A stretch of 14,300 bases of DNA from Candidatus Hydrogenedentota bacterium (lineage in GTDB: Bacteria; Hydrogenedentota; Hydrogenedentia; Hydrogenedentiales; GCA-2746185): positions 726 to 15,025 of the forward strand of contig DTSJ01000116.1 in assembly GCA_012965445.1 (NCBI GenBank). Direction: 5' to 3'. Every line of letters starts with the position of its first letter. The stretch's first letter is position 1. Both the position numbers and the translations under genes were made by a program. Below are positions 1-6,759 of this stretch, piece after piece. The notes beneath the pieces are model-generated. The model was not told the DNA's origin. It saw nothing but the letters and a program-made list of their open reading frames with translations, and ran no database searches.

Positions 1-63
1 GAGCGTCGCGGCGGCTGAGGTGGCGACACCTGCTTTGAGAAAATCGCGACGTGTAATGGACAT
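1..63 (-). CDS. N-terminus of a Tat-exported protein (partial)
   Basis: Only the first 21 codons are inside the window; the gene runs off the left edge. The peptide begins MSITRRDFLK and continues into an alanine-rich stretch, which is the start of a twin-arginine signal peptide (S/T-R-R-x-F-L-K). The mature protein should therefore be exported folded, often with a cofactor. The ATG at 63 has a strong ribosome binding site (AGGAGG about 10 bases upstream), and a good promoter lies on the same strand at 105-133. The gene is divergent from the transglutaminase-like gene. Its function cannot be told from this fragment. Confidence 0.75.
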   Translation of the reverse strand, partial: MSITRRDFLKAGVATSAAATL

Positions 64-104
64 GGTCCTACAACCTCCTTTTCGCTTGGCAAACACTGAT
101 ATCG

Positions 105-133
105 AGTATCGCCCTTTTTGGTGCGCGGGTCAA
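105..133 (-). promoter_or_regulatory. Sigma-70-type promoter for the Tat-signal gene
   Basis: Read on the minus strand there is TTGACC (133-128), a 17-base spacer, then GATACT (110-105). The first box matches the -35 consensus at 5 of 6 positions and the second matches the -10 consensus at 4 of 6. The predicted start near 98 leaves a leader of about 35 bases before the ATG at 63, which carries a strong ribosome binding site. Its -35 box lies 8 bp from the -35 box of the divergent promoter. Confidence 0.55.
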
Positions 134-141
134 GTTTTCAA

Positions 142-170
142 TTGCCCCGACCGAACGAAATATGGATAAT
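142..170 (+). promoter_or_regulatory. Sigma-70-type promoter for the transglutaminase/tag/R2lox genes
   Basis: TTGCCC (142-147), a 17-base spacer and GATAAT (165-170). The -10 box matches consensus at 5 of 6 positions and the -35 box at 4 of 6. Transcription would begin near 177. That is downstream of the TTG at 170, which would otherwise give the longest reading frame, so the promoter supports the ATG at 221 as the true start. Confidence 0.55.
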
Positions 171-220
171 TGATTGTTCACGCCAATAATTTTCAGTTCA
201 AAAAGCAACAGGTTACTGCC

Positions 221-883
221 ATGATCGAATTCCCGAACGCTGAAGACTGTATCGCGCCGAGTTCCTTTATTGATTCCGATGCGGAGACGATTCAGGAATG
301 CGTGGAAAACCTGGAGCTTGACGGCCTGACTCCAAACGAGCGCGCGGTCAAGATTTTCAACTACGTCCGCGATAAGGTCACTTACGAATTCAGCATCCGC
401 GTTCCACGAGAAGAGTTCAAGGCGTCGTTCACCGTCACCAGCGGGAGAGGCTACTGCGTGCGAAAGGCGGTGCTGCTGGGCGCTCTTTGCCGGTCCGTAG
501 ATATACCTGCAGTGGTAATCCTGTGCGACATGCGCGATCAGTCGCTGTCGCCGAAAATCGCGGAAGCACTTGGCACGGACATCATGCACTATCACGGTCT
601 TGCTGGAATCCACCTTGATGGGCAGTGGCTCAAGCTCGATGCCAGCCTTTCGCCGGAGCTCGTGAAGAAAAAGCAGTATCGACTGGTCGAATTCGACGGA
701 AAGTCTGACGCTCTGCAGGAGAACACGACGCTCACCGGCAGTCCTCACATGGAGTATGTCGCTTATCATGGTGCCTACATCGACCTGCCGTATGACCAGA
801 TGATGAGAGGCTACAAAGAGGGGTTTAACAACTCCAACAAGGAAATGATGGCACAGTTGGGGCTCAAAAGCAGCTTCGACTAA
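221..883 (+). CDS. Transglutaminase-like (papain-fold) protein
   Basis: A 220-residue soluble protein with the transglutaminase-like core. The nucleophile is Cys79 in SGRGYCVRKA, followed by a helix typical of the family. His125 and Asp140 sit 15 residues apart in the HGLAGIHLDGQWLKLD block, the usual His...Asp spacing of the Cys-His-Asp triad. Bacterial members act as proteases, amidases or cross-linking enzymes; the substrate cannot be read from sequence. There is no signal peptide, so it is probably cytoplasmic. The frame is open back to a TTG at 170, but that codon overlaps a predicted -10 box, so the ATG at 221 (weak ACAGG upstream) is preferred. It is first in a run with tag (18-bp gap) and R2lox. 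Confidence 0.8.
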   Translation: MIEFPNAEDCIAPSSFIDSDAETIQECVENLELDGLTPNERAVKIFNYVRDKVTYEFSIRVPREEFKASFTVTSGRGYCVRKAVLLGALCRSVDIPAVVILCDMRDQSLSPKIAEALGTDIMHYHGLAGIHLDGQWLKLDASLSPELVKKKQYRLVEFDGKSDALQENTTLTGSPHMEYVAYHGAYIDLPYDQMMRGYKEGFNNSNKEMMAQLGLKSSFD

Positions 884-901
884 TTTCGTGAAGGAGTCAG
901 C

Positions 902-1486
902 GTGGCCCGAAAACCGAAACATCGATGCGAGTGGTGCGGAAGTGACCCCCTGTATGTCGAGTATCACGACAAAGAATGGGGCGTTCCGGTGCATGATGAT
1001 CGTCTGCTCTTCGAGTTTATAATTTTGGAGGGCGCACAGGCGGGGTTAAGCTGGATCACGATCCTGAAAAAGCGCGAAGGGTACCGGAAAGCCTTCGCGG
1101 GCTTTGACGTGCAAAAAGTCGCTCGATTTACGGAAGCGAGACTGGAGAAGCTGCTGCTGAACCCAGCGATTGTCCGAAATCGCCTGAAAGTGAAATCTGC
1201 GGTGACGAATGCACAGGCGTTCTTGAAGGTGCAGGAAGAATTCGGGAGCTTCGATAAGTACATTTGGCGCTTTGTAGACGGAAAACCAATCGTAAACAAG
1301 TTCAAAAGCATGAAGGATATCCCTGCCAAAACGGATATTTCTGACAAAATGAGCAAGGATTTGAAGGAACGAGGATTCAAATTTGTGGGTTCAACCATCT
1401 GTTATGCCCATATGCAGGCGACCGGGATGGTAAATGATCATACCGTTGACTGTTTTCGATATAATCAGGTCTCGAAAAAAAAGTAG
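902..1486 (+). CDS. tag: DNA-3-methyladenine glycosylase I
   Basis: A 194-residue protein that is recognisable along its whole length as Tag, which removes 3-methyladenine from alkylated DNA as the first step of base excision repair. The signature HDKEWGVP and EGAQAGLSWITILKKRE blocks are present. Glu43 matches the catalytic Glu38 of the E. coli enzyme and Trp51 its base-stacking Trp46. The structural zinc site is complete: Cys9, His22, His180 and Cys184 (the last two in NDHTVDC). The start is GTG, backed by an AAGGAG site 6 bases upstream. A lysine-rich tail ends the protein. It sits 12 bp before the R2lox gene and is probably co-transcribed with it. Confidence 0.95.
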   Translation: MARKPKHRCEWCGSDPLYVEYHDKEWGVPVHDDRLLFEFIILEGAQAGLSWITILKKREGYRKAFAGFDVQKVARFTEARLEKLLLNPAIVRNRLKVKSAVTNAQAFLKVQEEFGSFDKYIWRFVDGKPIVNKFKSMKDIPAKTDISDKMSKDLKERGFKFVGSTICYAHMQATGMVNDHTVDCFRYNQVSKKK

Positions 1487-1498
1487 AAGGGATACATC

Positions 1499-2404
1499 AT
1501 GGCCGTCATCACCACCTCACGCGATTCTTATGTCACCACAACACGAGGTCTCAATCGAAGCTTGCCCCCGATGCAGCTCTGGGAAAAGGCCAAGAAACTC
1601 GGCATATGGAACCCGGCGGACATTGATTTCTCGCAGGACAAGAAGGACTGGGACGACCTGAACGAAAAGCAACAGGAGTATATCCTCATACTCGGTTCCC
1701 AGTTCATCAGCGGCGAAGAAGCGGTCACTCTCGATCTGCTCCCCTTAATCAAGGCCGTGGCCGACGGCGGACATCTTGAAGAAGAGATGTTCCTGACAAC
1801 GTTCCTGTGGGAGGAAGCCAAACACATCGACTTCTTTCACCGTGCTATGAGTTCGTGGGGCATCGATATGCAAAATCTGCAGCAGTATCACACCCCTTCT
1901 TACACGACCTACTTCGGCGAAACCTTCACCGGCCGCATGAATATCCTCTACGACAATCCGTCACCCGAAAACATCCTTCGCGCATCGGCAACCTATAATA
2001 TGTCCATCGAAGGCATACTTGCCGAAACCGGCTATTTCATGTGGTATAAACTAATGGACGGTGCAAACATCCTGCCCGGAACACGCGAAGGCGTCCGAAA
2101 ACTTCAGCTCGACGAGGCTCGTCACATCGCATACGGCGTCTGGCTGTGTTCACGCATGGTCGCGGAGCATCCAGACCTCTTCGATATCATCCCCGAAATC
2201 ATGGATGAAGGCTTCGTGTATCTGGAAAAGCTGACTGCCGAGACAGAGGAACGAATCGGCGAACTACCTTTCGATTTCAGCTACGATGAGGTAATCGCGT
2301 TTGGCGCCTCCCAATACAAAAAACGTCTCGCCCGAATCGAAAAAGCCCGCGGAAGAACGCTTGAAGAGCTGTACGGCATGGGCGCGGAATTGATCGAAGA
2401 ATAG
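1499..2404 (+). CDS. R2-like ligand-binding oxidase (R2lox), ribonucleotide reductase R2-like
   Basis: A 301-residue four-helix-bundle ferritin-like protein of the R2lox family, often misannotated as ribonucleotide reductase beta subunit. All six metal ligands expected for a Mn/Fe site are present: Glu73, Glu106, His109, Glu171, Glu206 and His209. Each is offset by exactly four from those known for Geobacillus R2lox (69, 102, 105, 167, 202, 205). The residues that form the family's tyrosine-valine ether crosslink are also conserved: Val76 (in GEEAV) and Tyr166 (in SATYNMS). This separates it from true R2, which uses a radical tyrosine. Known members bind a long-chain fatty acid at the metal site and activate oxygen; the natural substrate is unknown. 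The ATG has AGAAGGGA upstream. No R1 subunit gene is nearby, which agrees with R2lox. The next gene, 88 bp on, is a flavin monooxygenase. Confidence 0.92.
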   Translation: MAVITTSRDSYVTTTRGLNRSLPPMQLWEKAKKLGIWNPADIDFSQDKKDWDDLNEKQQEYILILGSQFISGEEAVTLDLLPLIKAVADGGHLEEEMFLTTFLWEEAKHIDFFHRAMSSWGIDMQNLQQYHTPSYTTYFGETFTGRMNILYDNPSPENILRASATYNMSIEGILAETGYFMWYKLMDGANILPGTREGVRKLQLDEARHIAYGVWLCSRMVAEHPDLFDIIPEIMDEGFVYLEKLTAETEERIGELPFDFSYDEVIAFGASQYKKRLARIEKARGRTLEELYGMGAELIEE

Positions 2405-2492
2405 TTTCGATGCAACGATTCCTGTAGTTTAGCGGCTCCCGATCCGCGCTTGTTGCCAGAGTAAGCGTCTAGTTGAGTCTGAGGGCGTACTT

Positions 2493-3704
2493 ATGAGTCA
2501 TGTGATTATCGTAGGAGCCGGACCGGCCGGGGCATCCCTCGCTTTTGTAATGGCGAAGCGCGGCATTCACGTGACACTTCTCGAACGTCAACAGGATTTT
2601 GCCCGTGAGTTTCGCGGTGAAATCCTGATGCCCAGCGGAATTGATGCACTGGAGCAGATGGGTATCGGCGAGATCCTTTCGGCAGCACCGAACCACCTGC
2701 TAACGGAAGTAGAAGTTTATCTGAACGGCAAATCAATCTTTACACAGTCACTCACCCAGGGCGCCGCGGAAGGCAATGGTTTCCTGGCAGTATCGCAGGC
2801 GGCGCTGCTGGAGTCGTTGGTGGCGGAATCCGGAACATGCCCCTCATTTCGATTCGAGCGTGATGCAACGGTTAAGGGTTTGCTGGTCGAGGAGGAACGG
2901 GTAGTCGGCGTGCGTGCGATCTTGAACGGAACCGAGCAGGACATTCGAGCCGATTTGGTCATCGGTGCTGACGGGCGCAGTTCGGCAGTGCGCAGGCATG
3001 CGGAGATAAGTGCGCGAAGTATCAGCCCTCCGATGGACATCGTATGGTGCAAGCTGCCGTGTCCAGAGGGATGGAACGGGGTCCGGGCGTTTGCGAGCAG
3101 TGGGCATTTGCTGATTGCCTATCATACATGGGACGGGAGTTTGCAGATGGCGTGGGTCATCCTCAAAGGGACCTTCGGAGAATTGAAGAGCCGGGGGATT
3201 GAGCAATGGGTTGAGGAAATGGCGAATCATGTTTCGCCTGATTTGGCCGCGCATCTGCGTGACAATCTGGATGTGATACGCAAGCCGTTTTTGCTGAGCG
3301 CGGCCTCGCAGTGCGCTGAAAAGTGGAGCAAGCCGGGTGTTCTGTTGATTGGTGATGCGGCGCATACGATGTCACCCGTCGGCGGGCAAGGGGTGAACAT
3401 CGCATTGCGTGACGCGATTGTTACCGCGAACCATCTGGTTCCCCTTATGACGCAATCGAAGGTCAATCCTGATGAATTGACCGCAGCGATGATCGAAATT
3501 GAAAAGGAACGGATGGTCGAAGTCGGCCAAATTCAGGCATTGCAGGCGCAGCCGCCCAAGCTCTTGCTGAATCGAGCATGGTGGGGCGAACCGCTCCGCC
3601 GAATCGTCGGAGCGGTAATGATTCGACCGGGCCCAAGGCATCGAGCTGCGGGACGAGTTTCCGTTTTCCTGCATGGCGTGACAGATGTGAAGTTGGAAGT
3701 CTGA
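2493..3704 (+). CDS. FAD-dependent monooxygenase (group A, UbiH/PheA-like)
   Basis: A 403-residue flavoprotein with the three fingerprints of group A aromatic hydroxylases: the Rossmann GAGPAG at residues 8-13, ending in an acidic ribose-binding residue in LLERQ; the central GADGRSSAVRR (DG motif, 158-168) that contacts FAD and NAD(P)H; and IGDAAHTMSPVGGQGVN (286-302), the GD motif that binds the FAD ribityl chain. Such enzymes insert one oxygen atom into aromatic or isoprenoid-type substrates using NAD(P)H; here the substrate is unknown. There is no signal peptide or membrane segment. The ATG at 2493 has GAGGG about 8 bases upstream. It follows R2lox on the same strand and precedes an amidohydrolase, so the three may form an oxidation/ring-cleavage set, but gaps of 85-88 bp leave room for separate promoters. 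Confidence 0.88.
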   Translation: MSHVIIVGAGPAGASLAFVMAKRGIHVTLLERQQDFAREFRGEILMPSGIDALEQMGIGEILSAAPNHLLTEVEVYLNGKSIFTQSLTQGAAEGNGFLAVSQAALLESLVAESGTCPSFRFERDATVKGLLVEEERVVGVRAILNGTEQDIRADLVIGADGRSSAVRRHAEISARSISPPMDIVWCKLPCPEGWNGVRAFASSGHLLIAYHTWDGSLQMAWVILKGTFGELKSRGIEQWVEEMANHVSPDLAAHLRDNLDVIRKPFLLSAASQCAEKWSKPGVLLIGDAAHTMSPVGGQGVNIALRDAIVTANHLVPLMTQSKVNPDELTAAMIEIEKERMVEVGQIQALQAQPPKLLLNRAWWGEPLRRIVGAVMIRPGPRHRAAGRVSVFLHGVTDVKLEV

Positions 3705-3789
3705 ACGCGGTAAAGACTTTGATGCTCGACAATGGCGGTTGAATTTGTAACAATAGCAAATCTGATTCCACATAATTCAGGAGTAAATC

Positions 3790-4794
3790 ATGTCGGAAGT
3801 AAGGCACGGCAGCGACGAATGGCTGGCACTGGTCAGCGAACCAATCATCGATCCGGAGCGCCCCATTGTCGATCCCCATCATCATCTTTGGCATCGCCCG
3901 AATTCCACGTATATTCTAGAACACCTTTGGGGCGACACGGGTTCGGGTCACAACATCACCAAAACAGTTTTTCTCGAGTGCGGCGCTAGCTACCTCGAAG
4001 ACGGCCCTGAGCATTTGAAGTCTGTCGGCGAAACGGTATTCGTCGAGGAAATCGCCGCTCAGTCTCGCGAAGGCGAAGGCGCGGTGATCTCTGCCATCGT
4101 ATCCCGCACCGATCTCAGGGCGGCTGAACTCGACGAAGCACTCGACGCGCACGAAGAAGCCGCCAAAGGAATTTTTCGCGGCATCCGACATGCGGGCGCA
4201 CGAGATCCTTATCCCGAATCGCTCACGATTCCAGGACGCGCACAGGAAGGCCTCTATGAAGACGAAGACTTCCGCAAAGGCGTTGCACGACTCGGGGAAC
4301 GCGGCTACACCTACGATACCTGGCATTACCACCACCAGAACGCCGCCTTCCGCAACCTCGCCGAGGCTGTCCCCGACACGACGATGATCCTCGACCATTT
4401 CGGCACGCCGCTTGGCGTTGGCCCCTACGCTGACAAACGGGAGGAAATCTACGAGAAATGGCGTGAAGACATCACTGCCATTGCGAAATGCTCGAACGTC
4501 GTCGCGAAAATCGGCGGACTTGCCATGCCGGACAACGGTTTCGGCTGGGACAAGCAGGACGCGCCTCCGACTTCGGACGAATTCGTCGAAGCCCAGGCCC
4601 GCTACTACCATCACACCATCGAATCCTTCGGCCCGGACCGCTGTATGTTCGAGAGCAACTTCCCCGTAGACCGCCGCTCTCTTTCCTATCACGTCCTCTA
4701 CAACGCCCTGAAGAAAATCGCCGCCCAATACGCCGATGACGAACAGACGGCGATGTTCCACGGTACGGCTACGCGAATCTACAAACTCGACTGA
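3790..4794 (+). CDS. Amidohydrolase family (COG3618-type) metal-dependent TIM-barrel hydrolase
   Basis: A 334-residue amidohydrolase_2 protein. Strand 1 carries D28-x-H30-x-H32 in VDPHHHLW, the metal-binding HxH of the superfamily. His203 lies in ILDHFGTP and a late Asp294 in FESNFPVDR, the positions that hold the third histidine and the catalytic aspartate in this family. Relatives hydrolyse lactones or act as decarboxylases in aromatic and sugar-acid catabolism. The SNFPVD variant resembles uncharacterised lactonase-like members, so a lactone or cyclic ester is a reasonable guess. There is no signal peptide. The ATG has an AGGAG site about 7 bases upstream. It is the last gene of the left plus-strand run and meets the DUF1330-like gene tail to tail 64 bp on. 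Confidence 0.85.
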   Translation: MSEVRHGSDEWLALVSEPIIDPERPIVDPHHHLWHRPNSTYILEHLWGDTGSGHNITKTVFLECGASYLEDGPEHLKSVGETVFVEEIAAQSREGEGAVISAIVSRTDLRAAELDEALDAHEEAAKGIFRGIRHAGARDPYPESLTIPGRAQEGLYEDEDFRKGVARLGERGYTYDTWHYHHQNAAFRNLAEAVPDTTMILDHFGTPLGVGPYADKREEIYEKWREDITAIAKCSNVVAKIGGLAMPDNGFGWDKQDAPPTSDEFVEAQARYYHHTIESFGPDRCMFESNFPVDRRSLSYHVLYNALKKIAAQYADDEQTAMFHGTATRIYKLD

Positions 4795-4858
4795 TAGATA
4801 AGCGGGCCTACTACGCCTTTTTGCAACGGAACAGCAACGAATCCTTGATTGCCTCGCC

Positions 4859-5257
4859 TCAAAGTTGGCTCACGGCCTGATAGCCGGGATCCGCGAGGAA
4901 AGTCGTGAACGCCTTATCATTCGGCCATTCAACAAAAAACACGAGGTCCGCATCGAACTTCCCGATCATCGCGGCGACAGGGATATACGCATCGCCGCCT
5001 TTGCCGCCATGTTTCGCCACAAACGGTCCGGCAGCAGCCATGTACTCAGCATACTTTTCGGCGCCCCCGTCCTCCTTAAACCAGAACGCGTTCAGCATAT
5101 AGAACGCTTCGTCTTTTGCGTTCTCCGTGGCTTCTTGCTGCGCTTGGACCTGTACGCCGCCCATCGGAAGAAAACTCCCCGGCTCGGCGACTGCGGAAAC
5201 AGCCATGAGCAGCACTGCAAGCACCAATGGTAAGGGTCGATTTTTCAACACAGACAT
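4859..5257 (-). CDS. Small secreted DUF1330-like (dimeric alpha-beta barrel) protein
   Basis: A 132-residue protein that starts with a Sec-type signal peptide (MSVLKNRPLPLVLAVLLMAV, then small residues). After a Gln/Glu-rich linker comes a compact ferredoxin-like domain (about residues 50-132). The pattern of FYMLNAFWFK, an AEKYAEYMAAAGPFVAKHGG helix, DLVFFVEWPN and a final DPGYQAVSQ resembles the DUF1330/EthD type of dimeric alpha-beta barrel. Such domains bind small hydrophobic molecules or act as monooxygenases or isomerases; no function can be assigned here. A TTG at 5260 extends the frame by one codon, but the ATG at 5257 with AAGGA upstream is the better start. Its divergent neighbour is a Tat-exported epoxide hydrolase, so both products act outside the cytoplasm. 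Confidence 0.7.
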   Translation of the reverse strand: MSVLKNRPLPLVLAVLLMAVSAVAEPGSFLPMGGVQVQAQQEATENAKDEAFYMLNAFWFKEDGGAEKYAEYMAAAGPFVAKHGGKGGDAYIPVAAMIGKFDADLVFFVEWPNDKAFTTFLADPGYQAVSQL

Positions 5258-5661
5258 CAACAGATCCTTTCGGACGAAATTTCCCCATAGAGAAGTCTGC
5301 AGACAGTCACAGACGGGATTGAACCAGTATATGGGAGGTCGTGAGTACAGTCAGACGATGGTCTTCCAAGGCCGACCGGAAATCCAATTTTCTGTCAATA
5401 GTTTACTCTTATAAGATGTTACAAACAGACAACTTACGACTCTTACCCGCTCGTTTCCCGTAACTCGCTTTCCCACCCACAGATACCGTAGCCCGCATCC
5501 ATATTCGCAGGAAAGTCTGCAACACGCGCTCTAAGTATATAAGAGGAACTTTGTGATGCGATGGGTCGGGTTAGTGGCTTGACCGCCTCTTCTTCATTTG
5601 GTAGCGTTAGCGGATATCTATACGAATCAATAAAAACCGCCCGACAATAAGGATACGCATT
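5258..5661. other. Intergenic region with no supported gene
   Basis: About 400 bp between two divergent genes for exported proteins. It must hold both promoters. A moderate minus-strand candidate is listed separately; for the plus strand I see only isolated A+T-rich boxes (around 5408-5415 and 5536-5543) without matching -35 boxes. Reading frames across it are short, lack ribosome binding sites and resemble nothing known to me. I see no hairpin-plus-T-run terminator and no riboswitch-like fold, though neither can be excluded by eye. Confidence 0.5.
5326..5354 (-). promoter_or_regulatory. Possible promoter for the DUF1330-like gene
   Basis: On the minus strand CTGACT (5354-5349), a 17-base spacer and TATACT (5331-5326). 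The -10 box matches consensus at 5 of 6 positions and the -35 at 4 of 6. It would start RNA near 5319 with a leader of about 62 bases. This is a moderate match found by eye. Confidence 0.35.
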
Positions 5662-6744
5662 ATGAACATCTCACGCCGTACTTTCCTGCAATCGACCGCC
5701 CTGACCGGACTCGCAGCTGTTGCCTCCTCGTCCCCCGCCTGGGCCGTGGACACTTCGGGCGTGAAACCAGCCCCTTTTATGCCCAAGCCGTCCTACGTCG
5801 AAACAAACGGAATCAGAATGGCTGTATACGAGCGGGGCTCTGGCGTACCTATCGTGTTTTGCCATGGGTTCCCGGAGCTGGCATTTTCGTGGCGGCACCA
5901 GATTAAGGCGCTTAGCGGTGCGGGATTCCATGCCATCGCCCCGGATCAGCGCGGATACGGCTTAACGGGAGGCCCAGAAGACCCGACCCTATACACCATG
6001 AAGCACCTCTGCGACGACCTCGTGGGAATGCTTGACGCCAAAGGGATCGAGAAGGCTGTATTCTGCGGACACGACTGGGGGGGCGGAGTCGTCTGGTCTA
6101 TGCCGCGTCTCCACCCGGATCGCTGCCTTGGAATCATCGGCGTGAACACTCCTGCGTCGCGCCCGCCACACCTTCCGCCGGTTGAACGCGAAAAATCCCT
6201 GATCATCCAGAGTTCGAACTACTATGTGTATACTTTTATGAAACCGGGACAAGCCGAAGCGGTGCTGGAGAAAGACGTGCGCCACTCATTCAACTTTATG
6301 CTCAGTCGTGGCGGAATCTGGGACAAAGAAGAATTTGTAAAGCTACCCGAGGATTCACCCGAACGGCAGCTCGATCTGCTCGCTATGATCGCCCGGGAAA
6401 AACTCAATGTAATCAACTTCCTTCCCGAAGAAGTTATGCAGTATTTTACAGACACGTTCACCGCGACTGGATTTACTGGCGGCCTGAATTGGTACCGAAA
6501 CGCGGCGAAGATGGGTGCGATCCTCAAAGACACGCCCTGGAAAATCGAGGTCCCCTGCCTCTACGTCGGTGCTGAACACGATGTCATCCTGCCCCCCTCC
6601 TCCTCAAACGGGATGGAAGACTTCATCGACGATCTCGAAAAATACACGGTTATGGACTGCGGTCATTGGACGCAGCAGGAAAAGCCCGAAGAACTCAACA
6701 AAGTCCTGATCGAATGGATGAGCAAAAAATTCGCAAAAAAATAA
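5662..6744 (+). CDS. Tat-exported alpha/beta hydrolase, epoxide hydrolase type
   Basis: A 360-residue protein with a Tat signal peptide (NISRRTFLQ, hydrophobic stretch, cleavage probably after AWA at residue 28) followed by an epoxide hydrolase domain. The oxyanion-hole motif HGFPE is at 68-72. The nucleophile is Asp138 in GHDWGG, aspartate rather than serine, as in epoxide hydrolases and haloalkane dehalogenases. A lid tyrosine is present at Tyr278 in NWYRN, with the second probably among Tyr187, Tyr188 and Tyr190. Asp307 (GAEHDVILPP) and His335 (DCGHWTQQE) complete the triad. The HGxP motif and lid tyrosine favour epoxide hydrolase over dehalogenase. It would open epoxides to diols in the periplasm, an uncommon place for this family. 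The ATG has AAGGA 8 bases upstream. Its end lies 15 bp from the end of the HAD gene. Confidence 0.9.
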   Translation: MNISRRTFLQSTALTGLAAVASSSPAWAVDTSGVKPAPFMPKPSYVETNGIRMAVYERGSGVPIVFCHGFPELAFSWRHQIKALSGAGFHAIAPDQRGYGLTGGPEDPTLYTMKHLCDDLVGMLDAKGIEKAVFCGHDWGGGVVWSMPRLHPDRCLGIIGVNTPASRPPHLPPVEREKSLIIQSSNYYVYTFMKPGQAEAVLEKDVRHSFNFMLSRGGIWDKEEFVKLPEDSPERQLDLLAMIAREKLNVINFLPEEVMQYFTDTFTATGFTGGLNWYRNAAKMGAILKDTPWKIEVPCLYVGAEHDVILPPSSSNGMEDFIDDLEKYTVMDCGHWTQQEKPEELNKVLIEWMSKKFAKK

Positions 6745-6759
6745 GGTAGCCCGAACGCG

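Noticed and set aside
68..994. 308-codon minus-strand frame opposite the transglutaminase-like gene and the start of tag
   Set aside because: It lies antisense to two well-supported genes, resembles no family I know and has no good ribosome binding site; a product of codon bias on the opposite strand.
1499..2404. Ribonucleotide reductase beta subunit (NrdB) as the name for the ferritin-like gene
   Set aside because: The conserved Val76/Tyr166 crosslink pair, length of 301 residues and lack of an nrdA neighbour fit R2lox better than a true R2 subunit.
3916..4761. 281-codon minus-strand frame opposite the amidohydrolase
   Set aside because: The plus-strand frame has clear amidohydrolase motifs and a strong ribosome binding site; the antisense product is low-information and Val/Phe/Arg-rich.
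4795..4858. Possible terminator GGC...GCC followed by TTTTT near 4804-4823
   Set aside because: Only three pairs form before a mismatch, too weak to call an intrinsic terminator.
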